From Streptomyces sp. NBC_00569 (GTDB lineage: Bacteria; Actinomycetota; Actinomycetes; Streptomycetales; Streptomycetaceae), in the NCBI RefSeq assembly GCF_036345255.1, contig NZ_CP107783.1:930001-994000 (forward strand): a DNA stretch of 64,000 nt. The letters run 5' to 3'. Position 1 is the stretch's first letter. Each line of letters opens with the position of its first letter. A model generated the notes under the pieces. That model searched no databases, was not told where the DNA came from, and saw only the letters and a list, made by a program, of their open reading frames with translations. A program made the position numbers and the translations under genes. This document shows, one piece after another, positions 7,238 to 18,410 of the stretch.

Positions 7238-8530
7238 GTGCCCATCTCTCGCAGAGCACTAGCCGCTGCCGCCGCCATCGCTGTCGTCCTGCCGCTGAGC
7301 GCGTGCGGCTCCGGGGGTGACGACAGCGGCTCGACGGACGCCTCGGGCAAGATCCAAGGCAGCATCACGTTCCAGACGTGGAATCTCAGGGCCAACTTCA
7401 AGCCGTACTTTGACGGCCTGGTCAAGGACTTCGAGAAGAAGTACCCCGGCACCCATGTGAAGTGGATCGACCAGCCCGGCGAGGGCTACGCCGACAAGAT
7501 CAGCGCGGACGCCGCCGGCGGCACGCTGCCCGATGTCGTCAACGTCTCCCCCGACCTCGTGGCCCCGCTCGCCAAGGCCGGTCTCGCGCTCGACCTCGAC
7601 AAGGCGGCGCCGAAGTACAAGAAGGAGTACCTGCCGGGCGCCTGGGCGAGCCACCAGATACCGGGCATGGACGGCACCTACGCCTTCCCCTGGTACCTCA
7701 ACACCGGGCCGCTGTTCTACAACAAGGGCCTGTTCAAGAAGGCCGGGCTCGACGCGTCCAAGCCCCCGAAGACGTACGACGCGCTGTTCGACGACGCGCT
7801 CCGCCTCGCCAAGAAGAGCAAGGGCAAGGTGGCCACGCTCGCCAACGTCCCCACCATCGAGGACTTCGGCCGCTACGGCGCCCCACTCATGAACAAGGAG
7901 GGCACCGGCTTCGCGTTCAACGACGCCAAGGGTGTCGAACTCCTCACGAAGTACAAGGAGTTGTACGACGCGAAGGCGCTCGACCCGCAGGCTCTGACCG
8001 CGACGCCCGAGTCGACCGGCAAGAAGTTCCTGACCGGGGCCGTGGCGATGAACCCGGGCAGCGCGCTCGACCTGTCGAAGTTCAAGAAGGAGGCGCCGAG
8101 CCTCTACAAGAACATCGGGATCACGGACCAGATCACCAGCACCGGCAAGGTGAACATGTACGTGATGGGCGTGATGGTGAACTCGCGCTCCAAGCAGAAG
8201 CCCGCGGCCGTGGCCTTCGCGCACTACGTCACCGACGCGCAGCACCAGATGGAGTTCGCCAAGAAGGTCGCCATCTTCCCGAGCACCGCCGGCTCCCTGG
8301 ACGATCCGTACTTCACGAAGCAGGACGGCTCGGACGAGACGCGGGTGCGGATCGCGGCGGCCGACTCCCTGAAGTCCGCGGTCAACTACACGCCGGTCCT
8401 GTTCAGCGAGCAGATGAAGACCGAGCTGCGGAACTCCGTCGCCAAGGCCCTGCAGGGCAAGGAGAGTCCCAAGACCGCTCTTGACAACGCTGTCAAGGCC
8501 TGCGACCGGCTGCTCCAGCAGCAGGGCTGA
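7238..8530 (+). CDS. Sugar ABC transporter substrate-binding lipoprotein (family 1)
   Basis: This 430-aa extracytoplasmic binding protein starts at the GTG at 7238, with AAAGGAG 10 nt upstream. It opens with a lipoprotein signal: basic MPISRR, an alanine-rich hydrophobic core and the lipobox LSAC, so the mature protein is lipid-anchored. The rest has family-1 solute-binding features: ITFQTWN, a stretch ending in EDFGRYGAPL, AVAMNPGSALDL, and a C-terminal ALDNAVKA helix. It captures an oligosaccharide and delivers it to the two permeases that follow. No ATPase gene is present, as in many Streptomyces loci served by the shared ATPase MsiK. Substrate is probably a mannoside, judged from the glycosidases. 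Confidence 0.9.
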   Translation: MPISRRALAAAAAIAVVLPLSACGSGGDDSGSTDASGKIQGSITFQTWNLRANFKPYFDGLVKDFEKKYPGTHVKWIDQPGEGYADKISADAAGGTLPDVVNVSPDLVAPLAKAGLALDLDKAAPKYKKEYLPGAWASHQIPGMDGTYAFPWYLNTGPLFYNKGLFKKAGLDASKPPKTYDALFDDALRLAKKSKGKVATLANVPTIEDFGRYGAPLMNKEGTGFAFNDAKGVELLTKYKELYDAKALDPQALTATPESTGKKFLTGAVAMNPGSALDLSKFKKEAPSLYKNIGITDQITSTGKVNMYVMGVMVNSRSKQKPAAVAFAHYVTDAQHQMEFAKKVAIFPSTAGSLDDPYFTKQDGSDETRVRIAAADSLKSAVNYTPVLFSEQMKTELRNSVAKALQGKESPKTALDNAVKACDRLLQQQG

Positions 8531-8548
8531 GCCCCGGAGCCGTACATC

Positions 8549-9520
8549 ATGACGAGTCCCCTTCCGACCGTGAAGACCGCCGCCGAGACCTCGGCGGACA
8601 CACAGGTGACGCGACCCGCGAAGACCCCGGGCGAGCCGCCCGCGTCCCGCGTCAGGCGACATCTGCCCACCAGTCCCTGGCTGTTCGCCGCCCCCGGGCT
8701 CGCGGTCGTCGCCGTCTTCATCCTGTATCCGTTCGTCTCCACCGTGGTCAACTCCTTCACCGACCGGCGGACCCTGATCCCCGGCGAGTTCGTAGGCCTG
8801 GCCAACTTCCGGGAGCTGCTGCACGACGACATGTTCTGGACGGGGCTGCGCAACAGCGTCCTGTACATGGTCGGGGTCGTCCCCGCCCTCGTACTCCTCC
8901 CGCTGCTGCTTGCCCTCCTCGTCCAGAAGAACATCCCGGGCATCACCTTCTTCCGGTCGGCCTTCTACACGCCGGTGGTCGCGTCCATCGTCGTGGTCGG
9001 CCTGATCTGGGTGTGGATGCTGGACGAGCGCGGGCTGGTGAACTCAGCTCTCGAAGCCGTGGGCATCGGCAGGGTCGGCTTCCTCAGCGACCAGTGGCTG
9101 CTCCTGTTGAGCGCCATGGCCGTCACGGTCTGGAAGGGCCTCGGCTACTACATGATCATTTACCTGGCGGCACTGGCCAACGTGCCGCGCGAGTTGCACG
9201 AGGCAGCCTCGGTGGACGGTGCGGGCGCGGTGCGCCGCTTCTTCACCGTCACCGTGCCCGCCGTGCGCTCCACCATGGTCCTGGTCGCCGCGCTCTCCTC
9301 GGTCGCCGCCTTCAAGGTGTTCTCCGAGGTCTATCTGATGGCGGGGCCGAACGGTGGCCCCGCGGGCGAGGACACCACGCTCGTGATGCTCGTGCAGCGC
9401 ACCGGCACCGGTCTGACCGGCCGCGTCGGCTACGCGTCGGCGATCTCCGTCGTCGTCTTCGTCGTCACCGTCGCGCTGATGCTGCTCGTGCTCCGCGCCG
9501 ACCGTAAGGAGGACGTGTGA
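8549..9520 (+). CDS. Sugar ABC transporter permease (MalF-like)
   Basis: The 323-aa protein has a long cytoplasmic N-terminus, then six predicted membrane segments, beginning SPWLFAAPGLAVVAVFILYP. The EAA loop that docks the ATPase is visible as EAASVDGAGAVRRFFTVTVP. Length and topology match MalF-type permeases of the CUT1 family. It starts at the ATG at 8549 after a GGAG, 18 bp beyond the binding-protein gene, and overlaps the next permease by 4 bp, so the two are coupled. It acts as a heterodimer with the following gene product. Confidence 0.92.
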   Translation: MTSPLPTVKTAAETSADTQVTRPAKTPGEPPASRVRRHLPTSPWLFAAPGLAVVAVFILYPFVSTVVNSFTDRRTLIPGEFVGLANFRELLHDDMFWTGLRNSVLYMVGVVPALVLLPLLLALLVQKNIPGITFFRSAFYTPVVASIVVVGLIWVWMLDERGLVNSALEAVGIGRVGFLSDQWLLLLSAMAVTVWKGLGYYMIIYLAALANVPRELHEAASVDGAGAVRRFFTVTVPAVRSTMVLVAALSSVAAFKVFSEVYLMAGPNGGPAGEDTTLVMLVQRTGTGLTGRVGYASAISVVVFVVTVALMLLVLRADRKEDV

Positions 9521-10437
9521 GCGTCACCGAGGACGTCCGCGCCACAACAGGCCTGACCCGCACACCGGTTCGGCGGCGCCGTGCGCCGCGCGTCACCGAC
9601 GAGAACGGCCGGCGCATCCGTGTCTGGGAGCTCGTGCTGCGCTACGCGCTGCTGCTCGCCGTGCTCGCGATCACCGTCGGGCCCTTCCTCTGGCAGCTGT
9701 CCACCTCGCTCAAAGGGACGCACGAGGACATCTTCAGCTCCCCGCCCACGTTCCTTCCGGCCGACCCCACGCTCCACAACTACGAACGCGTCGCCGACAC
9801 CATCCCCGTCTGGGACTACGCGTTCAACTCCCTGAAGGTCGCCACCGCCAACGTCGTCACCAACTGCGTCGGCTCCGCGCTCGCGGGCTACGCGCTCGCC
9901 CGGCTGCGCTACCGCGGCCGCAAGATCGCCACCCTTGTGTTCATCCTCGCGATGCTGGTGCCCGTCGAGAGCATCGTCATCGCGCAGTTCACGACGATGC
10001 GCGAACTCGGGCTCAACAACACGCTCGTCGGCGTGGTCCTGCCGGGCTGCATCGCCGCCATGAACGTCCTGCTGATGCGCAACGCGTTCCTCAACCTGCC
10101 CTACGAGATCGAGGAGGCGGCCTACGTCGACGGGGCGAACGCCTGGCAGCGGTTCCTGCGGATCGCGCTGCCGTCCGTGAAGGGCACCCTCGCGGTCGTC
10201 GCGATCTTCGCCTTCATGGGCGCCTGGGACGACTTCCTGTGGCCCCTCATCGTGCTCAGCGACCCGGCGAAGTTCACCCTGACCATCGGCCTGAACTATC
10301 TGCACGGCACCTTCGCCAACGACGAGCGGATCGTCGCGGCCGGCACGATCATCGCCGTCGCACCGCTGATCATCCTCTTCGCCTGTCTCCAGCGGTACTT
10401 CTTCCGCGGGGTCGGCGAGGGAGCCGTCAAGGGCTGA
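9517..10437 (+). CDS. Sugar ABC transporter permease (MalG-like)
   Basis: This 306-aa inner-membrane protein is the partner of the preceding permease. It has about six hydrophobic segments, starting with YALLLAVLAITVGPFLWQL, and an EAA loop reading EEAAYVDGANAWQRFLRIALP. It starts with a GTG that overlaps the upstream stop by 4 bp, behind a strong AAGGAGG, a sign of translational coupling and equimolar production. Together the permeases import the ligand of the upstream lipoprotein. Confidence 0.92.
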   Translation: MSVTEDVRATTGLTRTPVRRRRAPRVTDENGRRIRVWELVLRYALLLAVLAITVGPFLWQLSTSLKGTHEDIFSSPPTFLPADPTLHNYERVADTIPVWDYAFNSLKVATANVVTNCVGSALAGYALARLRYRGRKIATLVFILAMLVPVESIVIAQFTTMRELGLNNTLVGVVLPGCIAAMNVLLMRNAFLNLPYEIEEAAYVDGANAWQRFLRIALPSVKGTLAVVAIFAFMGAWDDFLWPLIVLSDPAKFTLTIGLNYLHGTFANDERIVAAGTIIAVAPLIILFACLQRYFFRGVGEGAVKG

Positions 10438-10498
10438 CGCCCGTACCACGGACATCTCGTCACCGAAGCCCCCACGTACCACAGAACCAGGACTCAGC

Positions 10499-11770
10499 AT
10501 GACTTCTGCCGTGCGCTTCGGCGTCAACTACACCCCGAGCCAGGGGTGGTTCCACCACTGGCTCGACTTCGACCTCGACGCCGTGCGCGCCGATCTCGAC
10601 TCGATCGCCGCGCTGGGCCTCGACCACATCCGGGTGTTCCCGCTGTGGCCCTACTTCCAGCCCAACCGCACCCTGATCCGTCCGCGCGCCGTCGAGCAGC
10701 TCGTCCAGCTCGCCGACGCGGCGGCCGAACGCGGGCTCGACGTGAACGTGGACGGTCTGCAGGGCCACCTGTCGAGCTTCGACTTCCTGCCCGCATGGAC
10801 GCAGACGTGGCACCGGCGGAACCTCTTCACCGACCCGGACGTGGTCGAGGGCCAGGAGGTGTACCTGCGCACCCTCGCGGGGGCGCTCGCCGACCGGCCC
10901 AACTTCATCGGTATGACGATCGGCAACGAGGTCAACCAGTTCGCGGCGGGCCCGCACCCCGACCCGGACCGCATCACCGAGGAACAGGCGGGGAGTTGGC
11001 TGCTTCGGGTGCTCGCCGCGTGCGAGGAGGGAGCGCCGGGGCGGACCCATCTGCACGCCTCGTACGACGCCGCCTGGTACCAGGACGACCAGCCGTTCAC
11101 GCCCGCGCACTCCGCACGGCTCGGCGCGCTCACCGCGGTGCATTCGTGGGTGTTCAACGGTACGGCGCAGCGCCACGGCCGTACCGGGACGGCGACCGAG
11201 CACCATGCCGCCTACCTCGTCGAGCTGTCCAAGGCCTGGGCCGGCGATCCGCACCGGCCCGTCTGGCTCCAGGAGGTCGGCGCGCCCGCGCCCCTGGTCC
11301 CGGCCGAGCACGCGGCGCACTTCACCGAGGCGACCGTGGAGAACGCCCTCGACTGCCCGGACCTGTGGGGCGTGACCTGGTGGTGCTCGCACGACGTCAG
11401 CCGTGACCTCGCCGACTTCCCCGAACTGGAGTACAGCCTCGGCCTGTTGACCAGCGATCGGCAGCCGAAGCCCGCCGCGCAGGCGCTCGCCCGCATCGTC
11501 GCGGACCGGCGCGCCCATCCCCGTACGCCCGCGCCCCGCACCACCGCGCTCGTCGTCGATGCCGGTGACGACGAGGCCGCCCCGCGCCGCTCGGTATGTG
11601 CCCCCGGCGGCGCCGTGTTCGAGGCCTTCGCCCGGCTCACCGCCGACGGGCTCCGGCCCACCACGGTCCTCGCGAGCCGCGCCGACGACAAGGAACATCT
11701 GGCCGCGCGCGGCATCACCGAAGTGGTCTCACCGGACCACGTCACGCGGACCGTCGGCACGGCGCCGTAA
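10499..11770 (+). CDS. GH5-type glycoside hydrolase (possible GH5_18-like beta-mannosidase)
   Basis: The 423-aa protein begins RFGVNYTPSQGWFHHW, with no signal peptide, so it works in the cytoplasm on imported sugar. It has a TIM-barrel glycosidase pattern: IRVFPLWPYFQP, acid/base Glu144 in GNEVN and nucleophile Glu259 in WLQEVG. The 115-residue spacing is normal for clan GH-A. Family GH5 is the best fit. Its company, a GH38 alpha-mannosidase, an oligosaccharide importer and LacI, mirrors bifidobacterial N-glycan loci, where a cytoplasmic GH5_18 enzyme cleaves Man-beta-1,4-GlcNAc. That subfamily call is inference from context and motif memory; another exo-beta-glycosidase is possible. The last 90 or so residues are less conserved and may form a small extra domain. 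Confidence 0.75.
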   Translation: MTSAVRFGVNYTPSQGWFHHWLDFDLDAVRADLDSIAALGLDHIRVFPLWPYFQPNRTLIRPRAVEQLVQLADAAAERGLDVNVDGLQGHLSSFDFLPAWTQTWHRRNLFTDPDVVEGQEVYLRTLAGALADRPNFIGMTIGNEVNQFAAGPHPDPDRITEEQAGSWLLRVLAACEEGAPGRTHLHASYDAAWYQDDQPFTPAHSARLGALTAVHSWVFNGTAQRHGRTGTATEHHAAYLVELSKAWAGDPHRPVWLQEVGAPAPLVPAEHAAHFTEATVENALDCPDLWGVTWWCSHDVSRDLADFPELEYSLGLLTSDRQPKPAAQALARIVADRRAHPRTPAPRTTALVVDAGDDEAAPRRSVCAPGGAVFEAFARLTADGLRPTTVLASRADDKEHLAARGITEVVSPDHVTRTVGTAP

Positions 11771-11777
11771 TGGATCG

Positions 11778-11821
11778 TCCCCGATGCGGAACGCACGATT
11801 CGAGGTGTGCCGCGTCGGGGA
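11778..11821 (+). other. Long intercistronic stem-loop between the GH5 and GH38 genes
   Basis: A 12-bp lower stem (11778-11789 with 11810-11821, one G-U pair), a 2-nt AA bulge and a 5-bp upper stem (11792-11796 with 11805-11809) enclose an 8-nt loop. It begins 8 bp after the GH5 stop. There is no U-tract, so I read it as an mRNA-stabilising or attenuating hairpin, or partial terminator, that could set the GH5:GH38 ratio. Confidence 0.55.
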
Positions 11822-11890
11822 GTTGTACAGCGTCCCGTCCGTCCCCCGCCAGGCAACCACCCGCACCTCGGACCTTACGGAGTACCCCTC

Positions 11891-14800
11891 ATGCATGACG
11901 ACCGCACGCTGGTCGAAGCCCGTCTCAAGCGCGTCCTCGACGAGCGCATCCGACCCGCCGTGTATCCCGAGTCCGTGCCGCTGGAGGTCGCGGTGTGGAA
12001 CGCGCCGGGTGAGCCGGTGCCGGTCGCCGAAGGGCTCGCGGCGACGCCCGAGCCGATCGCGGTGGGCGCTCGCTGGGGCGCTCCGTGGGCCACCTGCTGG
12101 TTCCGCGTGACGGGGACCGTGCCCCAGGCCTGGGCGGGCCGGACCGTCGAGGCGATCCTCGACCTCGGCTTCGACGAGAACATGCCCGGCTTCCAGTGCG
12201 AGGGCCTGGTCTACCGCCCGGACGGCACCCCGGTGAAGGGGCTCAACCCGCGCAACCAGTGGGTGCGCGTCGGCGCCCCCGTGGCGGGCGGCGAGGAGGT
12301 CCGCCTGCACATCGAGGCCGCGTCCAACCCGGTCATTCTCGACTACCACCCCTTCCTGCCCACGCAGTTGGGCGACAAGGAGACCGCGGGCAGCGAGCCG
12401 CAGTACACGCTGGCGCGGATGGATCTCGCGGTCCTGGACGAGACCGTGTGGCAGCTCGTCATGGATCTCGAAGTGCTCGGCGAGCTGATGGCCGAGCTGC
12501 CGGTGGAGTCCGCCCGGCGCTACGACATCCTGCGCGCCGTCGAGCGCGCCCTCGACGCGGTCGACCTCCAGGACGTGAACGGCACGGCGGCCGCCGCCCG
12601 CGGACAGCTGACGGACGTCCTGTCCGCTCCCGCCGTCCCCTCGGCGCACCGCATCAGCGCCGTCGGCCACGCGCACATCGACTCGGCGTGGCTGTGGCCG
12701 CTGCGCGAGACAGTACGCAAGGTGGCGCGGACGACATCCAACATGACGGCGCTCCTGGAGGACGAACCCGACTTCGTCTTCGCGATGTCGCAGGCCCAGC
12801 AGTGGGCTTGGGTCAAGGAGCACCGGCCCGAGGTGTGGGCGCGGGTGAAGAAGGCGGTCGCCGACGGCCGGTTCGTGCCGGCGGGCGGCATGTGGGTGGA
12901 GTCGGACACCAACATGCCGGGCTCCGAGGCGATGGCCCGTCAGTTCGTGCACGGTAAGCGGTTCTTCCTCGACGAGTTCGGCATCGAGAACGACGAGGCG
13001 TGGCTGCCCGACACCTTCGGGTTCGCCGCCGGGCTGCCGCAGATCATCAAGGCCGCCGGCTCCAAGTGGCTGCTCACGCAGAAGATCTCGTGGTCGCAGA
13101 CCAACAAGTTCCCCCACCACACGTTCCAGTGGGAGGGCATCGACGGCACCCGGATCTTCACGCACTTCCCGCCGGTGGACACGTACAACTGCTCCATGAA
13201 GGGCAGCGAGATCGCCCACGCGGCGAAGAACTTCAAGGACAAGGGGGTCGCCCGGCACTCGCTCGCGCCGACCGGCTGGGGTGACGGGGGCGGCGGCACG
13301 ACCCGCGAGATGGTCGCCAAGGCGGCCCGCCTCCGGGACCTCGAAGGGTCCGCGCAGGTGGTGTGGGAGACGCCGGAGGAGTTCTTCAAGAAGGCGGAGG
13401 CGGAATACCCGAACCCGCCGGTCTGGGTCGGTGAGCTCTACCTCGAACTCCACCGCGCCACACTCACCAGCCAGGCCAGGACGAAGCAGGGCAACCGGCG
13501 CAGCGAGCACCTCCTGCGCGAGGCCGAGCTGTGGGCGGCGACCGCGGCGGTGCGGGCCGGATTCCCTTACCCCTACGAGGAGTTGGACCGGATCTGGAAG
13601 ACGGTGCTGCTGCACCAGTTCCATGACATCCTGCCCGGCTCGTCGATCGCCTGGGTGCACCGCGAGGCACGCAGGACGTACGAGCGGGTCGCGGAGGAGC
13701 TGAACGGCATCATCGCCGCGGCGCAGCGCGCGCTGGCCGGTGAGGGCTCGGGGACGCTCGTCTTCAACTCGGCGCCGCACACCCGCGACGGCGTGCCCGC
13801 GGGCGGCGCCCGCACCCCGGTCATCGAGGGCGAGGCCGCGATCGCTTCGCGCGCGGCGGGTGGATTCGTCCTGGAGAACGGGCTGTTGAGGGTCGAGATC
13901 GATGCCCGGGGTCTGGTCGTGTCCGCGTACGACCTCGTCGCGGGCCGCGAGACCGTGGCGCCGGGCCGGGCCGCGAACCTGCTGCAGATCCACCCGGACT
14001 TCCCGAACATGTGGGACGCGTGGGACGTCGACGAGTTCTACCGCAACACGGTCACGGATCTGGTGGACGCCGACGAGGTGGCTCCGGGAGACGGCGCCTC
14101 GGTGCGGGTCGTGCGCTCCTTCGGCGACTCCCGCGTCACCCAGGTCCTGTCCCTGGCAGCCGGTGAGCGGCGGCTCGGGATCGACACGGAGGTCGACTGG
14201 CACGAGACGGAGAAGTTCCTGAAGCTGGCGTTCCCGCTGGACATCCACGCCGAGCGGTACGCGTCCGAGACGCAGTTCGGGCACTTCCACCGGCCCACGC
14301 ACACCAACACCAGCTGGGAGGCCGCCAAGTTCGAGGCGTGCAACCACCGGTTCGTGCACATCGAGGAGCCCGGCTGGGGCGTCTCGCTCGTGAACGACTC
14401 GACGTACGGCCACGACGTGACGCGGACCGTGCGGGACAGCGACTCGGGCACGACGACCACCGTCCGCGTCTCGCTGCTGCGCGCGCCGCGCTTCCCCGAC
14501 CCCGAGACCGACCAGGGCGTGCACCGCTTCCGGCACGCTCTGGTGCCGGGCGCGGCCATCGGCGACGCGGTCCGCGAGGGCTACCGGATCAACCTGCCGG
14601 AGCGGCACGTGACCGGCTCGGGCGAGGTCGCTCCGCTGGTGGGCGTCGACCATGACGCGGTGGTGGTGACGGCGGTCAAGCTGGCCGACGACGGCAGCGG
14701 CGACGTGGTGGTCCGCTTCCACGAGTCCCGCGGCGGACGGGTGCGCGCCACCCTCACGGCGGGCTTCGAGATCGCCGCCGCGGCGGCGACGGACCTCCTT

Positions 14801-14905
14801 GAGCGTCCGCTCGCCGACGCGGCGGACCCGGAGCGCGACGGTGACCGGATCACGCTGACGCTGCGCCCCTTCGAGCTGGTGACGCTGCGTCTGAAGCGGG
14901 CCTGA
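11891..14905 (+). CDS. GH38 alpha-mannosidase
   Basis: This 1004-aa cytoplasmic enzyme removes alpha-linked mannose from oligosaccharides, using a zinc ion. The catalytic domain (about 250-540) shows the metal-binding motif HAHID at His260, His262 and Asp264, then WLWPLRETVRK and the nucleophile region WLPDTFGF with Asp374. The middle and C-terminal domains are the beta-rich GH38 regions, including HFHRPTHTNTSWE. The length fits bacterial GH38 enzymes. The start is the ATG at 11891, with CGGAG 8 nt upstream; the frame is open further back only because of the hairpin region. As last gene of the LacI-controlled cluster, it would trim imported manno-oligosaccharides before or after the GH5 enzyme acts. 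Confidence 0.95.
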   Translation: MHDDRTLVEARLKRVLDERIRPAVYPESVPLEVAVWNAPGEPVPVAEGLAATPEPIAVGARWGAPWATCWFRVTGTVPQAWAGRTVEAILDLGFDENMPGFQCEGLVYRPDGTPVKGLNPRNQWVRVGAPVAGGEEVRLHIEAASNPVILDYHPFLPTQLGDKETAGSEPQYTLARMDLAVLDETVWQLVMDLEVLGELMAELPVESARRYDILRAVERALDAVDLQDVNGTAAAARGQLTDVLSAPAVPSAHRISAVGHAHIDSAWLWPLRETVRKVARTTSNMTALLEDEPDFVFAMSQAQQWAWVKEHRPEVWARVKKAVADGRFVPAGGMWVESDTNMPGSEAMARQFVHGKRFFLDEFGIENDEAWLPDTFGFAAGLPQIIKAAGSKWLLTQKISWSQTNKFPHHTFQWEGIDGTRIFTHFPPVDTYNCSMKGSEIAHAAKNFKDKGVARHSLAPTGWGDGGGGTTREMVAKAARLRDLEGSAQVVWETPEEFFKKAEAEYPNPPVWVGELYLELHRATLTSQARTKQGNRRSEHLLREAELWAATAAVRAGFPYPYEELDRIWKTVLLHQFHDILPGSSIAWVHREARRTYERVAEELNGIIAAAQRALAGEGSGTLVFNSAPHTRDGVPAGGARTPVIEGEAAIASRAAGGFVLENGLLRVEIDARGLVVSAYDLVAGRETVAPGRAANLLQIHPDFPNMWDAWDVDEFYRNTVTDLVDADEVAPGDGASVRVVRSFGDSRVTQVLSLAAGERRLGIDTEVDWHETEKFLKLAFPLDIHAERYASETQFGHFHRPTHTNTSWEAAKFEACNHRFVHIEEPGWGVSLVNDSTYGHDVTRTVRDSDSGTTTTVRVSLLRAPRFPDPETDQGVHRFRHALVPGAAIGDAVREGYRINLPERHVTGSGEVAPLVGVDHDAVVVTAVKLADDGSGDVVVRFHESRGGRVRATLTAGFEIAAAAATDLLERPLADAADPERDGDRITLTLRPFELVTLRLKRA

Positions 14906-14911
14906 GCAGGT

Positions 14912-14953
14912 GCCGTCGGGTGGGCCGGTCACACAACCGGCCCACCCGACGGC
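14912..14953. terminator. Bidirectional terminator hairpin
   Basis: The arms 14912-14929 and 14936-14953 form an essentially perfect 18-bp GC-rich stem around a 6-nt loop. It sits exactly between the convergent stops of the GH38 gene and glgX, so it can end both transcripts. Confidence 0.85.
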
Positions 14954-14957
14954 GCGT

Positions 14958-17087
<2,130 letters not shown>

Positions 17088-17190
17088 CCGGCCACCGTAC
17101 GGATGATCTTGGAGTCGGTGTCGTCACCGCGCCGCCCGCACCCCGTCTGTCGCGCGCCCGGCCCTGGTGTGCCGCGGTCCCGACACGCCG

Positions 17191-17225
17191 CCGGGCCGCG
17201 GCTGCCGAAGCAGACCGCGGCCCGG
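17191..17225 (-). terminator. Terminator-like hairpin after the ATP-binding-like gene
   Basis: CCGGGCCGCGG (17191-17201) pairs with CCGCGGCCCGG (17215-17225). Inside, CTGC pairs with GCAG around a CGAA tetraloop, leaving one bulged A. It is a 15-bp stem located 34 bp beyond the stop of the minus-strand gene at 17259. Confidence 0.7.
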
Positions 17226-17258
17226 TGCGACCGCTGCGGACGGAGCGCGATGCCGGTG

Positions 17259-17834
17259 TCACATCGCCGGTGTCGGGCGTACGAGCCTGCGTGGGACGGT
17301 CAGTTCGGGTCCGTGCGCACGGGCTGCCGGGGCGGCGGCCACGAGGGGATCGGTGACCGCTGAGCCCGCGAACGCCGGGACCGGTACCTCGCGCGGCATC
17401 TCGAGCGCCTCGTTGAGGGTGGGCGCGGGGCCGACGGGGAGCAGCGGGGCGCGCTCGCCGAGACGGGCCCGGCGGGAGAACCAGATGATCTTTCCCGTGG
17501 GCGTGGGGCAGCCGCCCCAGCCGTCGCTCAGCGCGGCGATCTCCGCGAGGCAGCCTTCCGGGGCGTAGTGCGGGCCCGGCAGGTCGCGCTCGTGGTCGGA
17601 CACCGCGGTGATCAGGTGCTGTCCGTTCCACCACATCTCGACGTCCGTGTTCTTGTCCGTGGCGTGCTCGTCGATCGTGTGGAGCAGCACCTCGACACCG
17701 CGGCAGACGGGGTCGACGAGAATGTCCAGCTTCCAGTACCGGAGGTGGGCGGCCAGGATGCGCCTGACCTGTGAGACACGTTCCGAGCTGACCTCGACGT
17801 CGAGGTGGTAGTAGCAGGGCACTGCGGTATTCAT
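17259..17834 (-). CDS. Small protein with degenerate HATPase-like (anti-sigma-type) domain, glgX-linked
   Basis: The 191-aa product starts MNTAVPCYYHLDVEV at the ATG at 17834, with GAGGAG 9 nt upstream; the frame extends further back without protein-like content. The segment RRILAAHLRYWKLDILVD, then VEVLLHTIDEHA, has the layout of RsbW-like HATPase_c_2 proteins, with an N-box that is clearly diverged. DGWGGCPTPTGKIIWF follows, where a G-box might lie. I know similar genes beside glgX or the treS-pep2 genes in Streptomyces, annotated only as ATP-binding or expressed proteins. The role is unknown; partner-switching control linked to the osmotic or sporulation roles of glycogen is a guess. Confidence 0.6.
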   Translation of the reverse strand: MNTAVPCYYHLDVEVSSERVSQVRRILAAHLRYWKLDILVDPVCRGVEVLLHTIDEHATDKNTDVEMWWNGQHLITAVSDHERDLPGPHYAPEGCLAEIAALSDGWGGCPTPTGKIIWFSRRARLGERAPLLPVGPAPTLNEALEMPREVPVPAFAGSAVTDPLVAAAPAARAHGPELTVPRRLVRPTPAM

Positions 17835-18137
17835 CTTCTTCGGCTCCTCACCGGCGAAGCTCCCGCTCGTCGCTCGCCCCCTGTGGGCCGTACCCCGAAC
17901 ACGTAGCGTGAGCGCTGATCGCTCCTGAGTCACCCCAGGATGAGAGTGCTACTCCATTCGTGCAACACGAGGAGCCGCTTCCGCCGCCGTCGAAGCTCCA
18001 ACAGGACGGGAAGTGCCGCCAAATGCACCATAGGACGGGGTACCGATCGGCGTAACGGTTCGGCACCTCTCCGTGCACGGCCCCCGCGCACCGACCCGGT
18101 GCACCGTGCGCTCCAAGAGTGGGAAGTGAACAGCGAC
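17835..18137. other. Divergent intergenic region, 303 bp
   Basis: This gap separates the ATP-binding-like gene from the DUF5133 gene and must hold promoters for both. A GGGTAC hexamer at 18039-18044 resembles the -10 of stress sigma factors, but no matching -35 (G-N2-T) lies 14-16 bp upstream. I find no convincing dyad. Confidence 0.4.
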
Positions 18138-18410
18138 ATGTTGCTGCCTACCAAAACCGAAGTCGCCAGTCATCTGGCGCAGTACCGCGCATGGGAACGC
18201 CTGCGGCTCGCGGCACCCGCCGACCGTCAGGTTCGGGCCCACTTCGAGGACACGGCCTACACGCTGTGCGTGCTGATGGGAAAGCGCTGCGGACGGGAGG
18301 CCGCCGACGCGGCCGAGCGTTATCTCCGCCCCAACGTGGAGCATCCGCCGATGGCCGCACCGCCACTCGCGGCACCCGCGGTCGCGGTCGCCGCCCTCAG
18401 CGGGCGCTGA
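18138..18410 (+). CDS. DUF5133-family small protein
   Basis: A 90-aa protein starting MLLPTKTEVASHLAQYRAWE. The pattern LRLAAPADRQVRAHFEDTAY, CVLMGKR and AAERYL is that of the short Streptomyces DUF5133 family. No enzymatic motif is present. Members often sit near stress-related genes, and here it is upstream of glgE. The ATG at 18138 has GGGAAG about 11 nt upstream; a GTG at 18126 is possible. It lies upstream of the glgE operon, separated by 252 bp that contains a perfect palindrome GCCGGAC-C-GTCCGGC at 18412-18426. Confidence 0.7.
   Translation: MLLPTKTEVASHLAQYRAWERLRLAAPADRQVRAHFEDTAYTLCVLMGKRCGREAADAAERYLRPNVEHPPMAAPPLAAPAVAVAALSGR

Noticed and set aside
11729..14932. A 1067-codon open frame on the minus strand opposite the GH38 gene
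   Set aside because: High GC leaves antisense frames open. The translation is rich in Arg, Gly, Val and His with no motif, while the plus strand encodes a full GH38 enzyme.
18039..18044. GGGTAC as a SigB-type -10 before the DUF5133 gene
   Set aside because: No G-N2-T element at 14-16 bp upstream on the plus strand.
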